A program made the translations under genes and the position numbers. The notes beneath the pieces were generated by a model that was not told where the DNA came from, made no database searches, and was given only the letters and a program-made list of their open reading frames with translations. From NCBI RefSeq assembly GCF_003331145.1, contig NZ_QLVE01000002.1, forward strand, positions 1 to 64,000: a stretch of 64,000 nt of DNA. Direction: 5' to 3'. This document shows positions 41,720 through 54,870 of this stretch, piece after piece (the first letter of the stretch is position 1; each line of letters opens with the position of its first letter). The stretch comes from Exiguobacterium sp. TNDT2. Its GTDB lineage: Bacteria; Bacillota; Bacilli; Exiguobacteriales; Exiguobacteriaceae.

Positions 41720-41880
41720 CGAAACATCTTGCTCGTCGGCCCCCACACTTTCCGTAGACAATCTCGGAGCCGCATCACGACTCGCGTCGCTACTGGGTCT
41801 CCGTCGGATTGCTTTCCTGTCGGAGTCGGGGCGCCCTTGACGAGCAATGCAAACGGTCGCCTTCAGGCGGCCGTTTTTCA
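41720..41880 (+). ncRNA. Structured RNA candidate, 6S-like rod with terminator
   Basis: TTGCTCGTC (41729-41737) pairs perfectly with GACGAGCAA (41839-41847), continued by GGCCCC with GGGGC (41828-41832). Open strands of about 15 nt (41744-41758) and 16 nt (41812-41827) follow, then a distal arm CAATC-CGGAG (41759-41769) with CTCCG-GATTG (41799-41811) and a CGAC/GTCG tip. The transcript would end at the terminator 41851-41878. A long rod with a large central bubble is the plan of 6S RNA, the RNA polymerase-binding regulator. Identity is inference; it could be another RNA. Confidence 0.4.
41851..41878 (+). terminator. Terminator of the structured RNA
   Basis: AAACGGTCGCC (41851-41861) pairs with GGCGGCCGTTT (41866-41876) with one G-U pair around TTCA, then TT. 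No coding gene ends nearby: the regulator fragment stops at 41671. The rest of 41881-42042 holds only the next terminator. Confidence 0.85.
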
Positions 41881-41961
41881 TTCCTATCATCCTTCATTTA
41901 CATATTGACCTTCAAAAACAAAAGAGGGTAACTATAGACCGTCTCTTCCCAATCAGTAAAT

Positions 41962-42002
41962 AAAAAAACGAACCAACTCGCTGTTTGGCGAATCGATTCG
42001 TT
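41962..42002 (-). terminator. Terminator of the SDR operon
   Basis: AACGAA (41967-41972) pairs with TTCGTT (41997-42002), with inner CCAA/TTGG pairing. Seven A residues at 41962-41968 give the T run on the minus strand. Confidence 0.65.
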
Positions 42003-42042
42003 CACATCCTGAGTTTCTCCCCGTCTATGGGAGAGGCTCGTT

Positions 42043-42804
42043 TTAACGTCCGACGAAACCGCCGTCGACGTGGAGATGTTGACCGTTGACCCATGCCCCG
42101 TCCGGCCCCATGAGGAAGGCGATATAACGCGCCGCGTCCTCAGGTGTGCCGACACGTCCATGTGGGAACAGCGGCTCGAGCTGTTGACGGAACGCGTCAT
42201 CAATCCAACCTGAATCGGTCGGACCCGGGTCGAGCGCGTTCACGGAAATCCCGTACTGCCCGGCCCCGTTGGCGAGTGCCGGCGTGATCGCAATCAGCAT
42301 GCCCTTTGTCGCGATATAGGCCAAATTGGACGCATCCGCACCGCCAGACACCATAAACAGGATGCGTCCGTCCGTATGCCCCGCTTGTTTGTACCGCTCG
42401 ATGAAGCCGAACGTCAGACCGAGCGTCCCTTCGTTGTTGACGAGATAATGACGGCGGAGCGTCTCTATCGTGAACGTATCGACGCTCACGTGCCGCTCAT
42501 ACGTCGCATTGTTGATCAGACGGCTTGGCGTACCGAGCGCCGCCTCGACGCGGTCGAGTAGCCCTTCTGCGTCTCCAGACGTCAGATTATACGACTCATG
42601 GGCAACGCGAGCTCCTGATGCCTGTAATTCGGCGACGAATCCGTCGATGAAGTCTGGCTCTGCCCCAACGCCTTCCGTGCCGTCAAACGGGCTCCAGTGC
42701 GTCAGATATAGGTCATGGCCAGCCGCAGCAAGTTTTCGTGCGATGGCCGCCCCGATGCTTTGCATCCGGCTGACGCCGGTAATGAGTGTGAGTGGTCGTG
42801 TCAT
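42043..42804 (-). CDS. Classical SDR-family oxidoreductase
   Basis: The 253-residue enzyme has a Rossmann motif variant TGVSRMQSIGAAIA, LINNATYE (the NNAG position), SGGADASNLAYIATKGML with the catalytic Ser, Tyr and Lys, and a C-terminal NGQHLHVDGGFVG, as in FabG-type reductases. Its ATG directly follows the TGA of the DUF4275 gene, so the two are coupled. Substrate unknown; the ISR-like glycine motif is shared with bacterial 3-oxoacyl or sugar reductases. Confidence 0.88.
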   Translation of the reverse strand: MTRPLTLITGVSRMQSIGAAIARKLAAAGHDLYLTHWSPFDGTEGVGAEPDFIDGFVAELQASGARVAHESYNLTSGDAEGLLDRVEAALGTPSRLINNATYERHVSVDTFTIETLRRHYLVNNEGTLGLTFGFIERYKQAGHTDGRILFMVSGGADASNLAYIATKGMLIAITPALANGAGQYGISVNALDPGPTDSGWIDDAFRQQLEPLFPHGRVGTPEDAARYIAFLMGPDGAWVNGQHLHVDGGFVGR

Positions 42805-43239
42805 TCAATCATCCCCTTTAGCCTTTAATTTAGTGAGAAAATACGGTCCCCAATCCGCTTCATGCGGGATGACATACGTCCATGTGTAAGCCGGATCGAC
42901 GATATAGACGTCCGCATAGTCCATCGTTGCGGCAATCAAGTCTTTTCTCGCAAGTGGTTTGGCTTGCGTCAAATCGAGCTCGAGCATATCGTCCGAATGC
43001 TGAAAGAAGAGCAGCGCTTTCCACTTCGCGGCCCGTTCGAACGCTTGATCCGCGGCTGTTCCGACGAAACAGCCTTCATCCCATGCCACAATATCCTCCC
43101 ACAGATAAGGGGAAAGCCGTATCCGCTGTTCTGGTCGTATGAAGTTCATTAGCCACGTCTGACGAGCTTCTTGACCACGGCTCTCAATCTCTGTGACCTC
43201 GACCCCTTTCGAAGTCAATGGCTCAATCAATGGATTCAT
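42805..43239 (-). CDS. DUF4275-like cytosolic protein
   Basis: The 144-residue protein has no signal peptide. Segments GQEARQTWLMNFI, FERAAKWKALLFFQHSDDMLEL, ADVYIVDPAYTWTYVIPHE and a final GPYFLTKL resemble the DUF4275 family of Bacilli. Its stop is followed without gap by the SDR start. Function unknown. Confidence 0.65.
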   Translation of the reverse strand: MNPLIEPLTSKGVEVTEIESRGQEARQTWLMNFIRPEQRIRLSPYLWEDIVAWDEGCFVGTAADQAFERAAKWKALLFFQHSDDMLELDLTQAKPLARKDLIAATMDYADVYIVDPAYTWTYVIPHEADWGPYFLTKLKAKGDD

Positions 43240-43297
43240 CTGCAGCCCTCCTCCCTTAGTCTATCCATTTCCAGGAAATTCGGACAGTCTTGAATGC

Positions 43298-43330
43298 AAA
43301 AAAAGGCACGACGCCTGCAGACGTCGTACC
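43298..43330 (-). terminator. Terminator of mbl
   Basis: GGCACGACG (43305-43313) pairs with CGTCGTACC (43322-43330), and seven A residues on the left form the T run on the minus strand. Confidence 0.9.
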
Positions 43331-43341
43331 TCTATATCGTA

Positions 43342-44328
43342 TTACTTCAAGCGATCCAAGTGCTCAAGCATGATGCCCGTGCCGTGCGCGACACTGAGCG
43401 TCGGCTCTTCGGCGATCATGACCGGCAACCCGACACGCTCGGCCACGAGCTGGTCGATGCCGTGGAGGAGCGAGCCGCCGCCTGTCATGATGATACCACG
43501 GTCGATGATATCGGCCGCAAGTTCCGGAGGCGTCTGTTCGAGGACACGCTTCGTCGCTTCGACGATCTCGTTCGCCGACTCGGCCATTGCTTCACGGAGT
43601 TCTTCCGACGTGATGGTTACCGTACGCGGAAGCCCACGCACCATGTCACGACCGCGGATATCCATCGTCTCATTACGTCCGCCCGGGAAGACCGTCGCAA
43701 TCTCTTTCTTGATTTGCTCGGCCGTCCGCTCTCCGATGACGAGCTTATGCTTGTCCTTGATGGCGCGGAGGATGTCCGTATCGAAACGGTCCCCGGCGAT
43801 TTTAATCGTTTCACCGCAGACGATATCACCCATCGAGAGGATGGCAACGTCTGTCGTCCCGCCACCGATGTCGACGATCATATGCCCGACCGGCTTCCAG
43901 ATGTCCATGCCCGAACCGACCGCTGCTGCTTTCGGTTCTACGGCGAGGAAGACTTCTTTCGCCCCGGCCTTCTCGGCCGCCTCACGGATGGCTTTCGCTT
44001 CGACCGGTGTCACGTTCGCCGGCGTACAGATGAGCATGCGGATGCCGCCAAAGAAACCGCGGACTTGAATCTTCTCGACGAAATGACGAAGCATCTCTTC
44101 GGTTGTCGCGAAGTCAGCGATGACGCCGTCACGGAGCGGACGGATGGCGACGATGTCACCTGGTGTCCGTCCGACCATCTGATACGCCTCTGTCCCGACA
44201 GCAAGTACTTTCCCTGTCGAACGTTTGATGGCAACGACGGATGGCTCGTCGAGGACGATGCCTCGACCTTTGACGTGGATGACGACGTTTGCTGTTCCTA
44301 AATCAATCCCGATATCTTTTGAAAACAT
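43342..44328 (-). CDS. mbl: MreB-like actin homologue Mbl
   Basis: The 328-residue protein shows the actin-fold nucleotide motifs: phosphate-1 DIGIDLGTANVVIH, phosphate-2 IVDIGGGTTDVAIL, and adenosine motif IMTGGGSLLHGI. It polymerises at the membrane to guide cell-wall synthesis. Position between murA and the flagellar genes matches Bacillus mbl rather than mreB. The spo genes that lie between murA and mbl in Bacillus are absent here. Confidence 0.93.
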   Translation of the reverse strand: MFSKDIGIDLGTANVVIHVKGRGIVLDEPSVVAIKRSTGKVLAVGTEAYQMVGRTPGDIVAIRPLRDGVIADFATTEEMLRHFVEKIQVRGFFGGIRMLICTPANVTPVEAKAIREAAEKAGAKEVFLAVEPKAAAVGSGMDIWKPVGHMIVDIGGGTTDVAILSMGDIVCGETIKIAGDRFDTDILRAIKDKHKLVIGERTAEQIKKEIATVFPGGRNETMDIRGRDMVRGLPRTVTITSEELREAMAESANEIVEATKRVLEQTPPELAADIIDRGIIMTGGGSLLHGIDQLVAERVGLPVMIAEEPTLSVAHGTGIMLEHLDRLK

Positions 44329-44361
44329 GGTGTGTAGGTTCCTCCGTTCGTTACTTCATTG

Positions 44362-44390
44362 AAAAGAGCGAGAAGAGTCTCTCCTCGCTC
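44362..44390 (-). terminator. Terminator between murA and mbl
   Basis: GAGCGAG (44366-44372) pairs with CTCGCTC (44384-44390) and TTTT follows on the minus strand. It may reduce, but not abolish, read-through from murA into mbl. Confidence 0.75.
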
Positions 44391-44405
44391 CTATGAGTCT
44401 ATTAA

Positions 44406-45707
44406 TTAGTTCTTCACCATTTCTTCGGCAACTTCGACAGTACCTTCGATGCGCTCGATGTCAGCACCGAGAGCTTGAAGTTTCTTGTGGAAGTCGACGT
44501 AGCCACGGTCGATGTGGTAGAGATCGCCAACGCGTGTCTCTTCGTCTGCGATGAGTCCAGCGAGGACGAGAGCGGCACCGGCACGAAGATCAGTCGAGAC
44601 GACCTCAGCACCTTGGAGGCGAACGCCGCCTTTGATGATGGCCGAACGTCCTTCGATTTTAATGTCTGCGTTCATGCGGCGGAATTCTTCGACGTGCATG
44701 AAGCGGTTCTCGAATACCGTCTCCGTGATGACTGATGTGCCGCCGGCTTTTAAGACGAGCGCCATCATTTGAGCTTGGATGTCCGTCGGGAATCCTGGGT
44801 GCGGCATCGTCTTCACATCGACCGGCTTCAACTCATCCGGTGCGATGACGCGCATGCCTTCCGACGTATCCTCGAACTTGACGCCCATTTCTTCCATCTT
44901 CGAGATGAGCGGACGAAGATGCTCGCGCTCAGCGCCGATGACTTCGATGTCGCCGCCTGTGATGGCACCTGCGACGAGGAACGTACCGGCTTCGATGCGG
45001 TCAGGGATGATTGAATGTTCAGCGCCGTGAAGCTTCTCCACGCCTTCGATGCGAATCGTTTCTGTACCGGCACCGCGCACGTGTGCACCCATACCGTTCA
45101 AGAAGTTGGCAAGGTCGACGATTTCAGGTTCTTTGGCGACGTTCTCGATGACTGTCGTCCCTTCAGCGAGGACCGCCGCCATCATGATGTTCTCTGTCGC
45201 GCCGACAGATGGGAAGTCCAAGTAGATCTTCGCACCTTTCAAGCGACCGTCGACTGAAGCTTCGACGAAGCCGTTACCAATGACCGTCTTCGCGCCCATT
45301 GCCTCGAAGCCTTTCAAGTGGAGGTCAATTGGACGTGAACCGATTGAGCATCCGCCCGGCATCGCAACACGTGCATGTCCGAGGCGAGCAAGGAGAGGAC
45401 CCATGACGAGAATCGAGGCACGCATCTTGCGGACGTACTCAAGTGGTGCTTCGTCTTTGATTGTACCCGACGCATCGACAGTGACTTCGTTATTCGCTTC
45501 GTCAAACGAAACCTCTGCACCGAGGTGACGAAGTACTTTGTTAATCGTGTACACATCAGCAAGGCGCGGCACGTTTTGTAACACCGACTTTCCTTCACTT
45601 GCTAAAAGAGTGGCAACCAATGTTTTGAGTACGGCGTTTTTTGCTCCTTCAACACGCACAGTACCTGACAATTTACGTCCTCCACGGACTACAATCAAAT
45701 CCTTCAT
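44406..45707 (-). CDS. murA: UDP-N-acetylglucosamine 1-carboxyvinyltransferase
   Basis: The 433-residue EPSP-synthase-fold enzyme has Lys23 in GAKNAVLK and the catalytic Cys120 in [14 protein letters not shown], the residue alkylated by fosfomycin. It transfers enolpyruvate to UDP-GlcNAc, the first committed step in peptidoglycan synthesis. Length and order (ywzB, murA, mbl) match Bacillus murAA. The 45708-45950 interval upstream shows no gene. Confidence 0.96.
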   Translation of the reverse strand: MKDLIVVRGGRKLSGTVRVEGAKNAVLKTLVATLLASEGKSVLQNVPRLADVYTINKVLRHLGAEVSFDEANNEVTVDASGTIKDEAPLEYVRKMRASILVMGPLLARLGHARVAMPGGCSIGSRPIDLHLKGFEAMGAKTVIGNGFVEASVDGRLKGAKIYLDFPSVGATENIMMAAVLAEGTTVIENVAKEPEIVDLANFLNGMGAHVRGAGTETIRIEGVEKLHGAEHSIIPDRIEAGTFLVAGAITGGDIEVIGAEREHLRPLISKMEEMGVKFEDTSEGMRVIAPDELKPVDVKTMPHPGFPTDIQAQMMALVLKAGGTSVITETVFENRFMHVEEFRRMNADIKIEGRSAIIKGGVRLQGAEVVSTDLRAGAALVLAGLIADEETRVGDLYHIDRGYVDFHKKLQALGADIERIEGTVEVAEEMVKN

Positions 45708-45950
45708 ATCTCTCTTTGTCCTCCAACTTCGTTGATTTTTTGTTTTATGCGTCGAGATCCGTTACCGGATGCAGTTATGTCGATTACTATGATGGTTTGT
45801 AACACGTGACGTTTCATCAGAGAGAAAATAATGAATAAAAATCTAAAATGAAATCTGATGAAAATTCGTCATGTCAGACGAATTTATCCTACATGATAAA
45901 TATAGACGAAACGTTACAGCAGGATTACAGTTTAGTAATCACTTCTGTAG

Positions 45951-46169
45951 CTACTGTAATGGTGCGAGCGCCTGAGCCAATCGGATATATTCCAAAAAGA
46001 ACTGGGCGATCAGGGAACCGAAGACGACGGCCACGAGGACGCGCAAGACAGCAGCTTGCGGACTTCTCACTTGATTGAGCACACGATCCCATTTGACCGG
46101 CATGAGTGCCCACCAAGCGACATAGATCGCTACGACGTAAATGACGAGCGATAAGACGGTGTTCAACAT
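45951..46169 (-). CDS. YwzB-like DUF1146 membrane protein
   Basis: GAGGGG places the start at ATG 46169 (72 residues), not the upstream ATG at 46190 inside the ribosome site. Two membrane helices (about residues 5-24 and 43-63) flank the conserved loop WWALMPVKWDRVLNQVRSPQA, typical of DUF1146 (YwzB). Same position as in Bacillus between atpC and murA. Function unknown. Confidence 0.75.
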   Translation of the reverse strand: MLNTVLSLVIYVVAIYVAWWALMPVKWDRVLNQVRSPQAAVLRVLVAVVFGSLIAQFFLEYIRLAQALAPLQ

Positions 46170-46308
46170 CGACGATTCCCCTCTTTTCAAAAATTCGTAC
46201 CATTTTTAATCATAGCATGTCGCATTAGAGAAAAAAAGACTTAGCGTATAAGTGAGTAGTGGAATGGGTTCATCCGATCAACTCGCTTTCTCTCCAGAAA
46301 CCGCATAC

Positions 46309-46358
46309 AAAAGGAACGTCATCGGCGCATGGCCTTAGTACAGTAATTGACGTCCCTT
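46309..46358 (-). terminator. Terminator of the EAL-HDOD gene
   Basis: AAGGAACGTCA (46311-46321) pairs with TGACGTCCCTT (46348-46358) with one mismatch, followed on the minus strand by TTTTG. The loop is long. Confidence 0.6.
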
Positions 46359-46365
46359 CAACATT

Positions 46366-47562
46366 TCAAACATTATTCACTTCAACATCATACGTTTGGT
46401 TCCATCGAATCGCCTCGACATAGTAGCGAGACAAGTCCGGCGCGTCCTCCTCGACCCGTATCGTCAACTGTTCATAAGCGAGTACCATATTGAGCAACTC
46501 ACGTAAGTCGTTATCTTCTCCGAGGAGTGCCGCCTTGACGACCGGCTCGACCGGGAGTTCCGAGACGAGCGTTTGCATCGTTTCATCCAAGATGACGTCG
46601 AGTGATGAAAAAATCCCGGTGATGAATGCATCAAACGCCTTCACATACGGCAACGTCTCGGCCGCGATCAACTCCATCATCTTGCCACGGATGACACTCT
46701 GTTTAATCAATTCTTTGGATTCGGACGTCTGTAATTCACGGAGCAACATCAAGTAAGACCAGCGGCGCAGTTCATCGAGACCGATGCGCGCGACGGCCTG
46801 CTCGATCGACTGAATCGTATGTCGGCCTTTTTGATAGACCGTGTTGACCGACCGAAGCATCTTGTACGACAAGTCGACACTGCGTTCGATTTGATTCGCA
46901 ATATATCGGAAGTTCGGGTCGGGCGTATCGAGTTCTTTCAACACTTCGACGAGCGTGTGCCGAAGTGGATGGACCTCGGCACCATGGACGACCGTCGGCC
47001 GACTGAAGAAGTAACCTTGGAACATGTGGTAGCCGAGTTTTTTTGCCGTCTCGTACTCGAACGGCGTCTCGATCTTCTCCGCTAAAAATTCGACTCGGTG
47101 CCCGAGCGCATCGATCAATCGTTTCTGTTGGTCAATCGGCGTCGCTTGATAATCGATTTTGATGATATCGGCAAGGCCGATGAGCGGTCGATACTTCTCT
47201 TCGAACACGAAATCGTCGAGCGCGATGGTGTACCCTTTCCGTCGTAACGAGCGTAAGGCAGCCAGTACTTTCTCGGTCGGTTCGACGTGTTCGAGCACTT
47301 CGATGACGAGCGTTTGCCGGGGCAACAGAGTCGGCACTTCACTTTCAATCAAATTTTGCGGAAAATTGATGAACGCCCGCGTCCCTTCCGTCAGTTCTCG
47401 AAAATTGAAGACGAGATAGGCGTTATGAATCACGTCGGCGGTCGCAAGTGCATCGTCGACATGTTCAAATATATTTTTCTCACTGCGGCGATACAACAGC
47501 TCATAGCCACAGATCCGTAGTTTTTGATCAAAAATGGGTTGACGCGCCACATAAACTTTCAT
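46366..47562 (-). CDS. EAL-HDOD signalling protein (YuxH type), degenerate EAL
   Basis: The 398-residue protein has an N-terminal EAL-fold domain (about 1-200) and a C-terminal HDOD domain (about 201-390). The EAL signature is replaced by YELLYR, and metal-binding positions are not conserved, so c-di-GMP cleavage is unlikely; related proteins act as scaffolds. Motifs ARQPIFD, ALDDFVFEEKYRPLI and FAQGYFFSRP-like QGYFFSRPTVV fit the YuxH/CdgJ group, linked to motility. A sigma-D-like TCCGATAA lies on the minus strand at 47603-47596, 34 nt upstream. It sits just behind the atp operon terminator. Confidence 0.85.
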   Translation of the reverse strand: MKVYVARQPIFDQKLRICGYELLYRRSEKNIFEHVDDALATADVIHNAYLVFNFRELTEGTRAFINFPQNLIESEVPTLLPRQTLVIEVLEHVEPTEKVLAALRSLRRKGYTIALDDFVFEEKYRPLIGLADIIKIDYQATPIDQQKRLIDALGHRVEFLAEKIETPFEYETAKKLGYHMFQGYFFSRPTVVHGAEVHPLRHTLVEVLKELDTPDPNFRYIANQIERSVDLSYKMLRSVNTVYQKGRHTIQSIEQAVARIGLDELRRWSYLMLLRELQTSESKELIKQSVIRGKMMELIAAETLPYVKAFDAFITGIFSSLDVILDETMQTLVSELPVEPVVKAALLGEDNDLRELLNMVLAYEQLTIRVEEDAPDLSRYYVEAIRWNQTYDVEVNNV

Positions 47563-47701
47563 TTTGGTATCTCCTTTGCAATCGTTCCACTTATATTATC
47601 GGATGTGGTCTCTCTGTCTTCCACTGTTCGGACGCAAAACTTCTGATACTTTTGTCCTACATATATATAGAAGTAATCTGTAGCTTCCATTCGTATGAAC
47701 C

Positions 47702-47733
47702 AAAAAAATCTCCCCTGCGGCAGCAGAGGAGAT
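47702..47733 (-). terminator. Terminator of the atp operon
   Basis: ATCTCCCCTGC (47708-47718) pairs with GCAGAGGAGAT (47723-47733) around GGCA, with a seven-A run to the left forming the T run on the minus strand. It starts 7 nt after the atpC stop. Confidence 0.92.
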
Positions 47734-47739
47734 GTTTGG

Positions 47740-48150
47740 TTATTCTTTGATATCGCGAATGCTCAAGCGGTTGATCGCTTTTTTGAGCGCGAGCTCCGCA
47801 CGGCGGAATTCGAGGTCCGAGAGCTTCGTGTCTTGAAGACGACGCTCGGCACGAACTTTCGCCGCAGAAGCGCGGTCGTAGTCGATCTTATCCGCCATTT
47901 CGGCTGTTTCAGCTAAGATCGTCACCGTGTCGGGACGAACTTCCATGAAACCGCCGCTGAGTGCGATCAGCGTGCGTCCACCATCTTCGTGGCGCAGTTT
48001 GAGAACTGAGATATCGAGCGGTGTCACCATCGGGATGTGTTTCGGTAAGATACCGATTTCACCAGTCACCGATTTTGCGACGACCATCCGTGCCTCGCCC
48101 TCATAGGCTGCGCCATCCGGGGTGACGACGTTGACGTGAAGCGTATTCAT
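47740..48150 (-). CDS. atpC: ATP synthase epsilon subunit
   Basis: The 136-residue protein has the beta-sandwich domain ([36 protein letters not shown]) and the C-terminal helical hairpin. It belongs to the F1 central stalk and inhibits ATP hydrolysis. It is the last gene of the operon, 28 nt after atpD. Confidence 0.95.
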   Translation of the reverse strand: MNTLHVNVVTPDGAAYEGEARMVVAKSVTGEIGILPKHIPMVTPLDISVLKLRHEDGGRTLIALSGGFMEVRPDTVTILAETAEMADKIDYDRASAAKVRAERRLQDTKLSDLEFRRAELALKKAINRLSIRDIKE

Positions 48151-48178
48151 CGTCTAGTTTCCCCCTTCCGTGTAGGTC

Positions 48179-49609
<1,431 letters not shown>

Positions 49610-49631
49610 CTACAATCTAGAGGGCGTGCGC

Positions 49632-50489
49632 TTATTCAAGCGCAGCCGCACCTCCGACAATCTCTGTGATTTCTTGTGTGATCGCCGCTTGACGCGCGCG
49701 GTTGAACTTGAGCTTGAGTCCACGGATGAGTTCATCCGCGTTATCTGTCGCATTCGACATCGCCGTCATCCGAGCCGCGTGCTCCGATACTTTCGCATCG
49801 AGGAGCGCGCCGTAGATGAGTCCTTCCGCGTAACGCGGGAGAAGCGCTGCTAAGATCGTTTCTTCTTCTGGTTCATATTCATACATCACATTGGATGCGG
49901 TCTGTTCGATATTCCCAAGCGGAAGCAATCGATCGATCTTCACTTCTTGGCTGATGACAGAGATGAATGAGTTGTAGCAGAGCTTCAATTCATCGATCTC
50001 GCCTTCACTGAACGCGCCGACCGTCTGTTTGACGATCTCTGCGACTTCAACGAATGATGGCTGGTCGTTTAATCCTGTCATGGCACTGTACACCGGAATG
50101 TTACGGGCCTTGAAGAACTGAACGCCGACCTTCCCGATCACGTACAGACGGTACTCGTCTGTTGAACCGTGTTTGGCTTTCAACTCGCGATACACGTCAC
50201 GAAGGACGCTGGCGTTATATCCACCAGCAAGTCCGCGGTCTGACGTGATGACGATATAGCCGGTCCGTTTGACGGGACGGACTTGAAGCATCGGGTGTGT
50301 TGCGCCTGAAGTACCGCCGGCAATCGACGAGATGACTTCCTGCAACTTGGTCATGTACGGCTTGAAGTTGGCGTTGCTCCCTTGAGCGCGGTTCAATTTC
50401 GAGGCCGACACCATGTTCATCGCTTTCGTGATTTGCTTCGTGCTTTGGGTCGAGGTGATCCGCATCTGAATCTCACGTAATGATGCCAT
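49632..50489 (-). CDS. atpG: ATP synthase gamma subunit
   Basis: The 285-residue rotor-stalk protein begins [31 protein letters not shown] and ends [23 protein letters not shown], the two helices that form the rotating coiled coil. It couples ring rotation to the catalytic head. Normal length. Confidence 0.96.
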   Translation of the reverse strand: MASLREIQMRITSTQSTKQITKAMNMVSASKLNRAQGSNANFKPYMTKLQEVISSIAGGTSGATHPMLQVRPVKRTGYIVITSDRGLAGGYNASVLRDVYRELKAKHGSTDEYRLYVIGKVGVQFFKARNIPVYSAMTGLNDQPSFVEVAEIVKQTVGAFSEGEIDELKLCYNSFISVISQEVKIDRLLPLGNIEQTASNVMYEYEPEEETILAALLPRYAEGLIYGALLDAKVSEHAARMTAMSNATDNADELIRGLKLKFNRARQAAITQEITEIVGGAAALE

Positions 50490-50525
50490 TTCGATTCACC
50501 ACCTTAATAGACGCTCGTCACCGGA

Positions 50526-52052
<1,527 letters not shown>

Positions 52053-52585
52053 TTACGCATTCAACAATTCACGCTCGAGGCGTGTTAGTTTGTTTTCGAT
52101 TGTGTCATCATACGTCGTGTAGCCGATTTGGACACGGAGTCCACCGATGACGTCTTCATCGACGACGTTCTTCAATTGAAGCGTCTTGTTCATCTTCTGA
52201 CCGAAGACGAGTTCGACTTCTTTCAACTCTGTTGCCGACAACGGGTAAGCACTCGTGACGAACCCTTCGGCGATGCCACGGTAGTCGTTGATGTAATCAA
52301 GGACGTAGCGCGACAAGCCGCGAACTTCGCTCGCACGGTCGTTTTCGACCATGACGAGAAGTGTGTTGAGCACGATATCTGTCATGTCACCAAAGCTATG
52401 TGTTAAAAGCTGTGCAAGCTCGCTGTCACTGATTGCCGGATTCTCTAAGAGATTCGCAAGTTCAGGAGTCGCGTGGAGCACTTCATCGAGCAGACGCACT
52501 TCCGCTTCGACTTGGTCGAGCGTGCCTTGTTCCCGCGCTAAGTCGAAGAGCGCTTTGGCGTAGCGTTTTGCTAACGATGTGTTCA

Positions 52586-52586
<1 letters not shown>
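52053..52586 (-). CDS. atpH: ATP synthase delta subunit
   Basis: The 177-residue peripheral-stalk protein begins SLAKRYAKALFDLAREQGTLD and contains the C-terminal LKNVVDEDVIGGLRVQIG motif. Its start codon shares one base with the atpF stop. It joins the F1 head to subunit b. Confidence 0.95.
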
Positions 52587-53173
<587 letters not shown>

Positions 53174-53184
53174 TTAACTCGTAA

Positions 53185-53427
<243 letters not shown>

Positions 53428-53474
53428 TTAAGTAAATAGTTTTTTTGTTCAACGCTTTGGCGAGACAAACCGAA

Positions 53475-54212
53475 TTAATGCTCGGCAGAAGCTTTATGCC
53501 CGATGTAGACCATTGCAAGCGTCAGGAAAATGTAGGATTGGATAACCCCGATAAAGATTGAGAAGCCTTGCCATAAAATCATTGGGAGAACTGCGAACAC
53601 AGCACCGAGCGGGTTAAGTGCCCCTTCTGCGGTAATTGCGAGTCCCAAGATGATGGTAATCATGATTTCACCGGCAAAGATGTTACCGTAAAGACGCAGA
53701 CCGAGCGTCAAGGTGTTCGCGAACTCCTCGATGAGCTTGATCGGCAATAAGAACCAGACCGGCTTCACGAATTCCGCCGAGTAGTGCTTCAAACCGTGTA
53801 GCTTCACGCCGTAATAGTGCGACATTGCAACGACGAGTGTCGACAATGCCAACGTGACGTAAGGATCGGCCGTCGGTGAGTTGAACCATAGATAGTGACC
53901 AGAAATGACGTTAAACGGTAGACCCATCAAGTTCGAGAAGAGAATGAACAAAATCAACGTCATTCCAAATCCGATGAAACGGCCACCTGTCTTCCAGTCC
54001 ATCGCACTCGAGATAATCCCGCGTGTGAATTCCGCGAAGAATTCCATTAAGTTCTGCTTACCGGTCGGCTTCATAGCCAAGCGTCGCGTTCCCCAAACGG
54101 CAAACGTAAATACGAGTAGTGATGCGATCAGCACCGTAATGACGTTCGTCCAGCTCCCATATAACGTATAATCTCCGAGTTGTAGAGAATATGTGGGAAA
54201 CTCATGACCCAT
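53475..54212 (-). CDS. atpB: ATP synthase a subunit
   Basis: The 245-residue membrane protein carries the proton-channel Arg in ANTLTLGLRLYGNIFAGEIM, plus NLMGLPFNV and EFFAEFTRGIISSAMD. Its ATG overlaps the atpI stop by one base. It forms the stator part of the membrane motor. Confidence 0.96.
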   Translation of the reverse strand: MGHEFPTYSLQLGDYTLYGSWTNVITVLIASLLVFTFAVWGTRRLAMKPTGKQNLMEFFAEFTRGIISSAMDWKTGGRFIGFGMTLILFILFSNLMGLPFNVISGHYLWFNSPTADPYVTLALSTLVVAMSHYYGVKLHGLKHYSAEFVKPVWFLLPIKLIEEFANTLTLGLRLYGNIFAGEIMITIILGLAITAEGALNPLGAVFAVLPMILWQGFSIFIGVIQSYIFLTLAMVYIGHKASAEH

Positions 54213-54640
54213 TAGTATTCACCTCTTTTCCTGCTGAGCTGGGCAAGTGTGAACTCGCCAAATTGTATGATGTGGCCGGCGATTAGACCAGTTACCACCG
54301 CGATCAGCGATACTCGATCCTCATAAAAGAGACCGACTATCACGGCTAGCGCACCGACTGCCATTCTTGAAACAGTCCCGTGCGACTTTGGGCGTCGTCC
54401 ATGTTCGATGACGTCAAACATGCGAATGACGCTTCGATTCTGCATATGTAGAATGATGAGACTGGCGACCCCGCCTAGAAACAACCCGAGAAACACCGGT
54501 TTGTACATAGGGACGATGAGCGCTCCGATGAGGAGAATGGCGAACCATCCGATAAACCACTTCGTATAGCGTTTCATCAACTGCTGCTGTGCTTTTCTGT
54601 CTGCTTGCACTTGTTGTAGTTCTGTTTGTTCTAGCTTCAT
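54212..54640 (-). CDS. atpI: ATP synthase subunit I
   Basis: The ATG at 54640 follows AGGAGAGG and overlaps the atpZ stop as ATGA; an upstream in-frame ATG lies inside atpZ. The 142-residue protein has four predicted helices after a polar start (KLEQTELQQVQADRK). AtpI helps c-ring assembly in some bacteria. Confidence 0.85.
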   Translation of the reverse strand: MKLEQTELQQVQADRKAQQQLMKRYTKWFIGWFAILLIGALIVPMYKPVFLGLFLGGVASLIILHMQNRSVIRMFDVIEHGRRPKSHGTVSRMAVGALAVIVGLFYEDRVSLIAVVTGLIAGHIIQFGEFTLAQLSRKRGEY

Positions 54641-54864
54641 TCGTCCTCTCCTGTCAGTAAACTTCGAAGGGTGAGAACGAGCGCCGTGATCCCGAAAGCC
54701 ATTCCGAGAAGCACTGACACATTCCAACCAAACGTGCCCCAAAATTCACGTCTCGCCCCGTATTGGCCAACGAGATAACCGATGACGATCGGTCCAGCGA
54801 GCGCGGTCGAGATTTGAGAGGCGAGCGAGGCATAAGATAGGTAACGATTGTCTTTTTTCGTCAT
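54637..54864 (-). CDS. atpZ: AtpZ/AtpI-family membrane protein
   Basis: AAAGGGGG places the start at the second ATG (54864), giving 75 residues: MTKKDNRYLSYASLASQIS, then two helices with GPIVIGYLVGQYGA and VSVLLGMAFGITAL. This is the small first gene of many Firmicute atp operons; AtpZ with AtpI has been linked to magnesium or calcium uptake. A stem-loop (GTGAC/GTCAC, 54929-54950) lies in the leader. Confidence 0.8.
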   Translation of the reverse strand: MTKKDNRYLSYASLASQISTALAGPIVIGYLVGQYGARREFWGTFGWNVSVLLGMAFGITALVLTLRSLLTGEDE

Positions 54865-54870
54865 CCCCAT

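Noticed and set aside
41730-41860. Minus-strand open frame opposite the structured RNA
   Set aside because: The predicted peptide is Arg/Ser/Asp-rich and unlike any protein; the symmetry of the sequence is better explained by RNA pairing.
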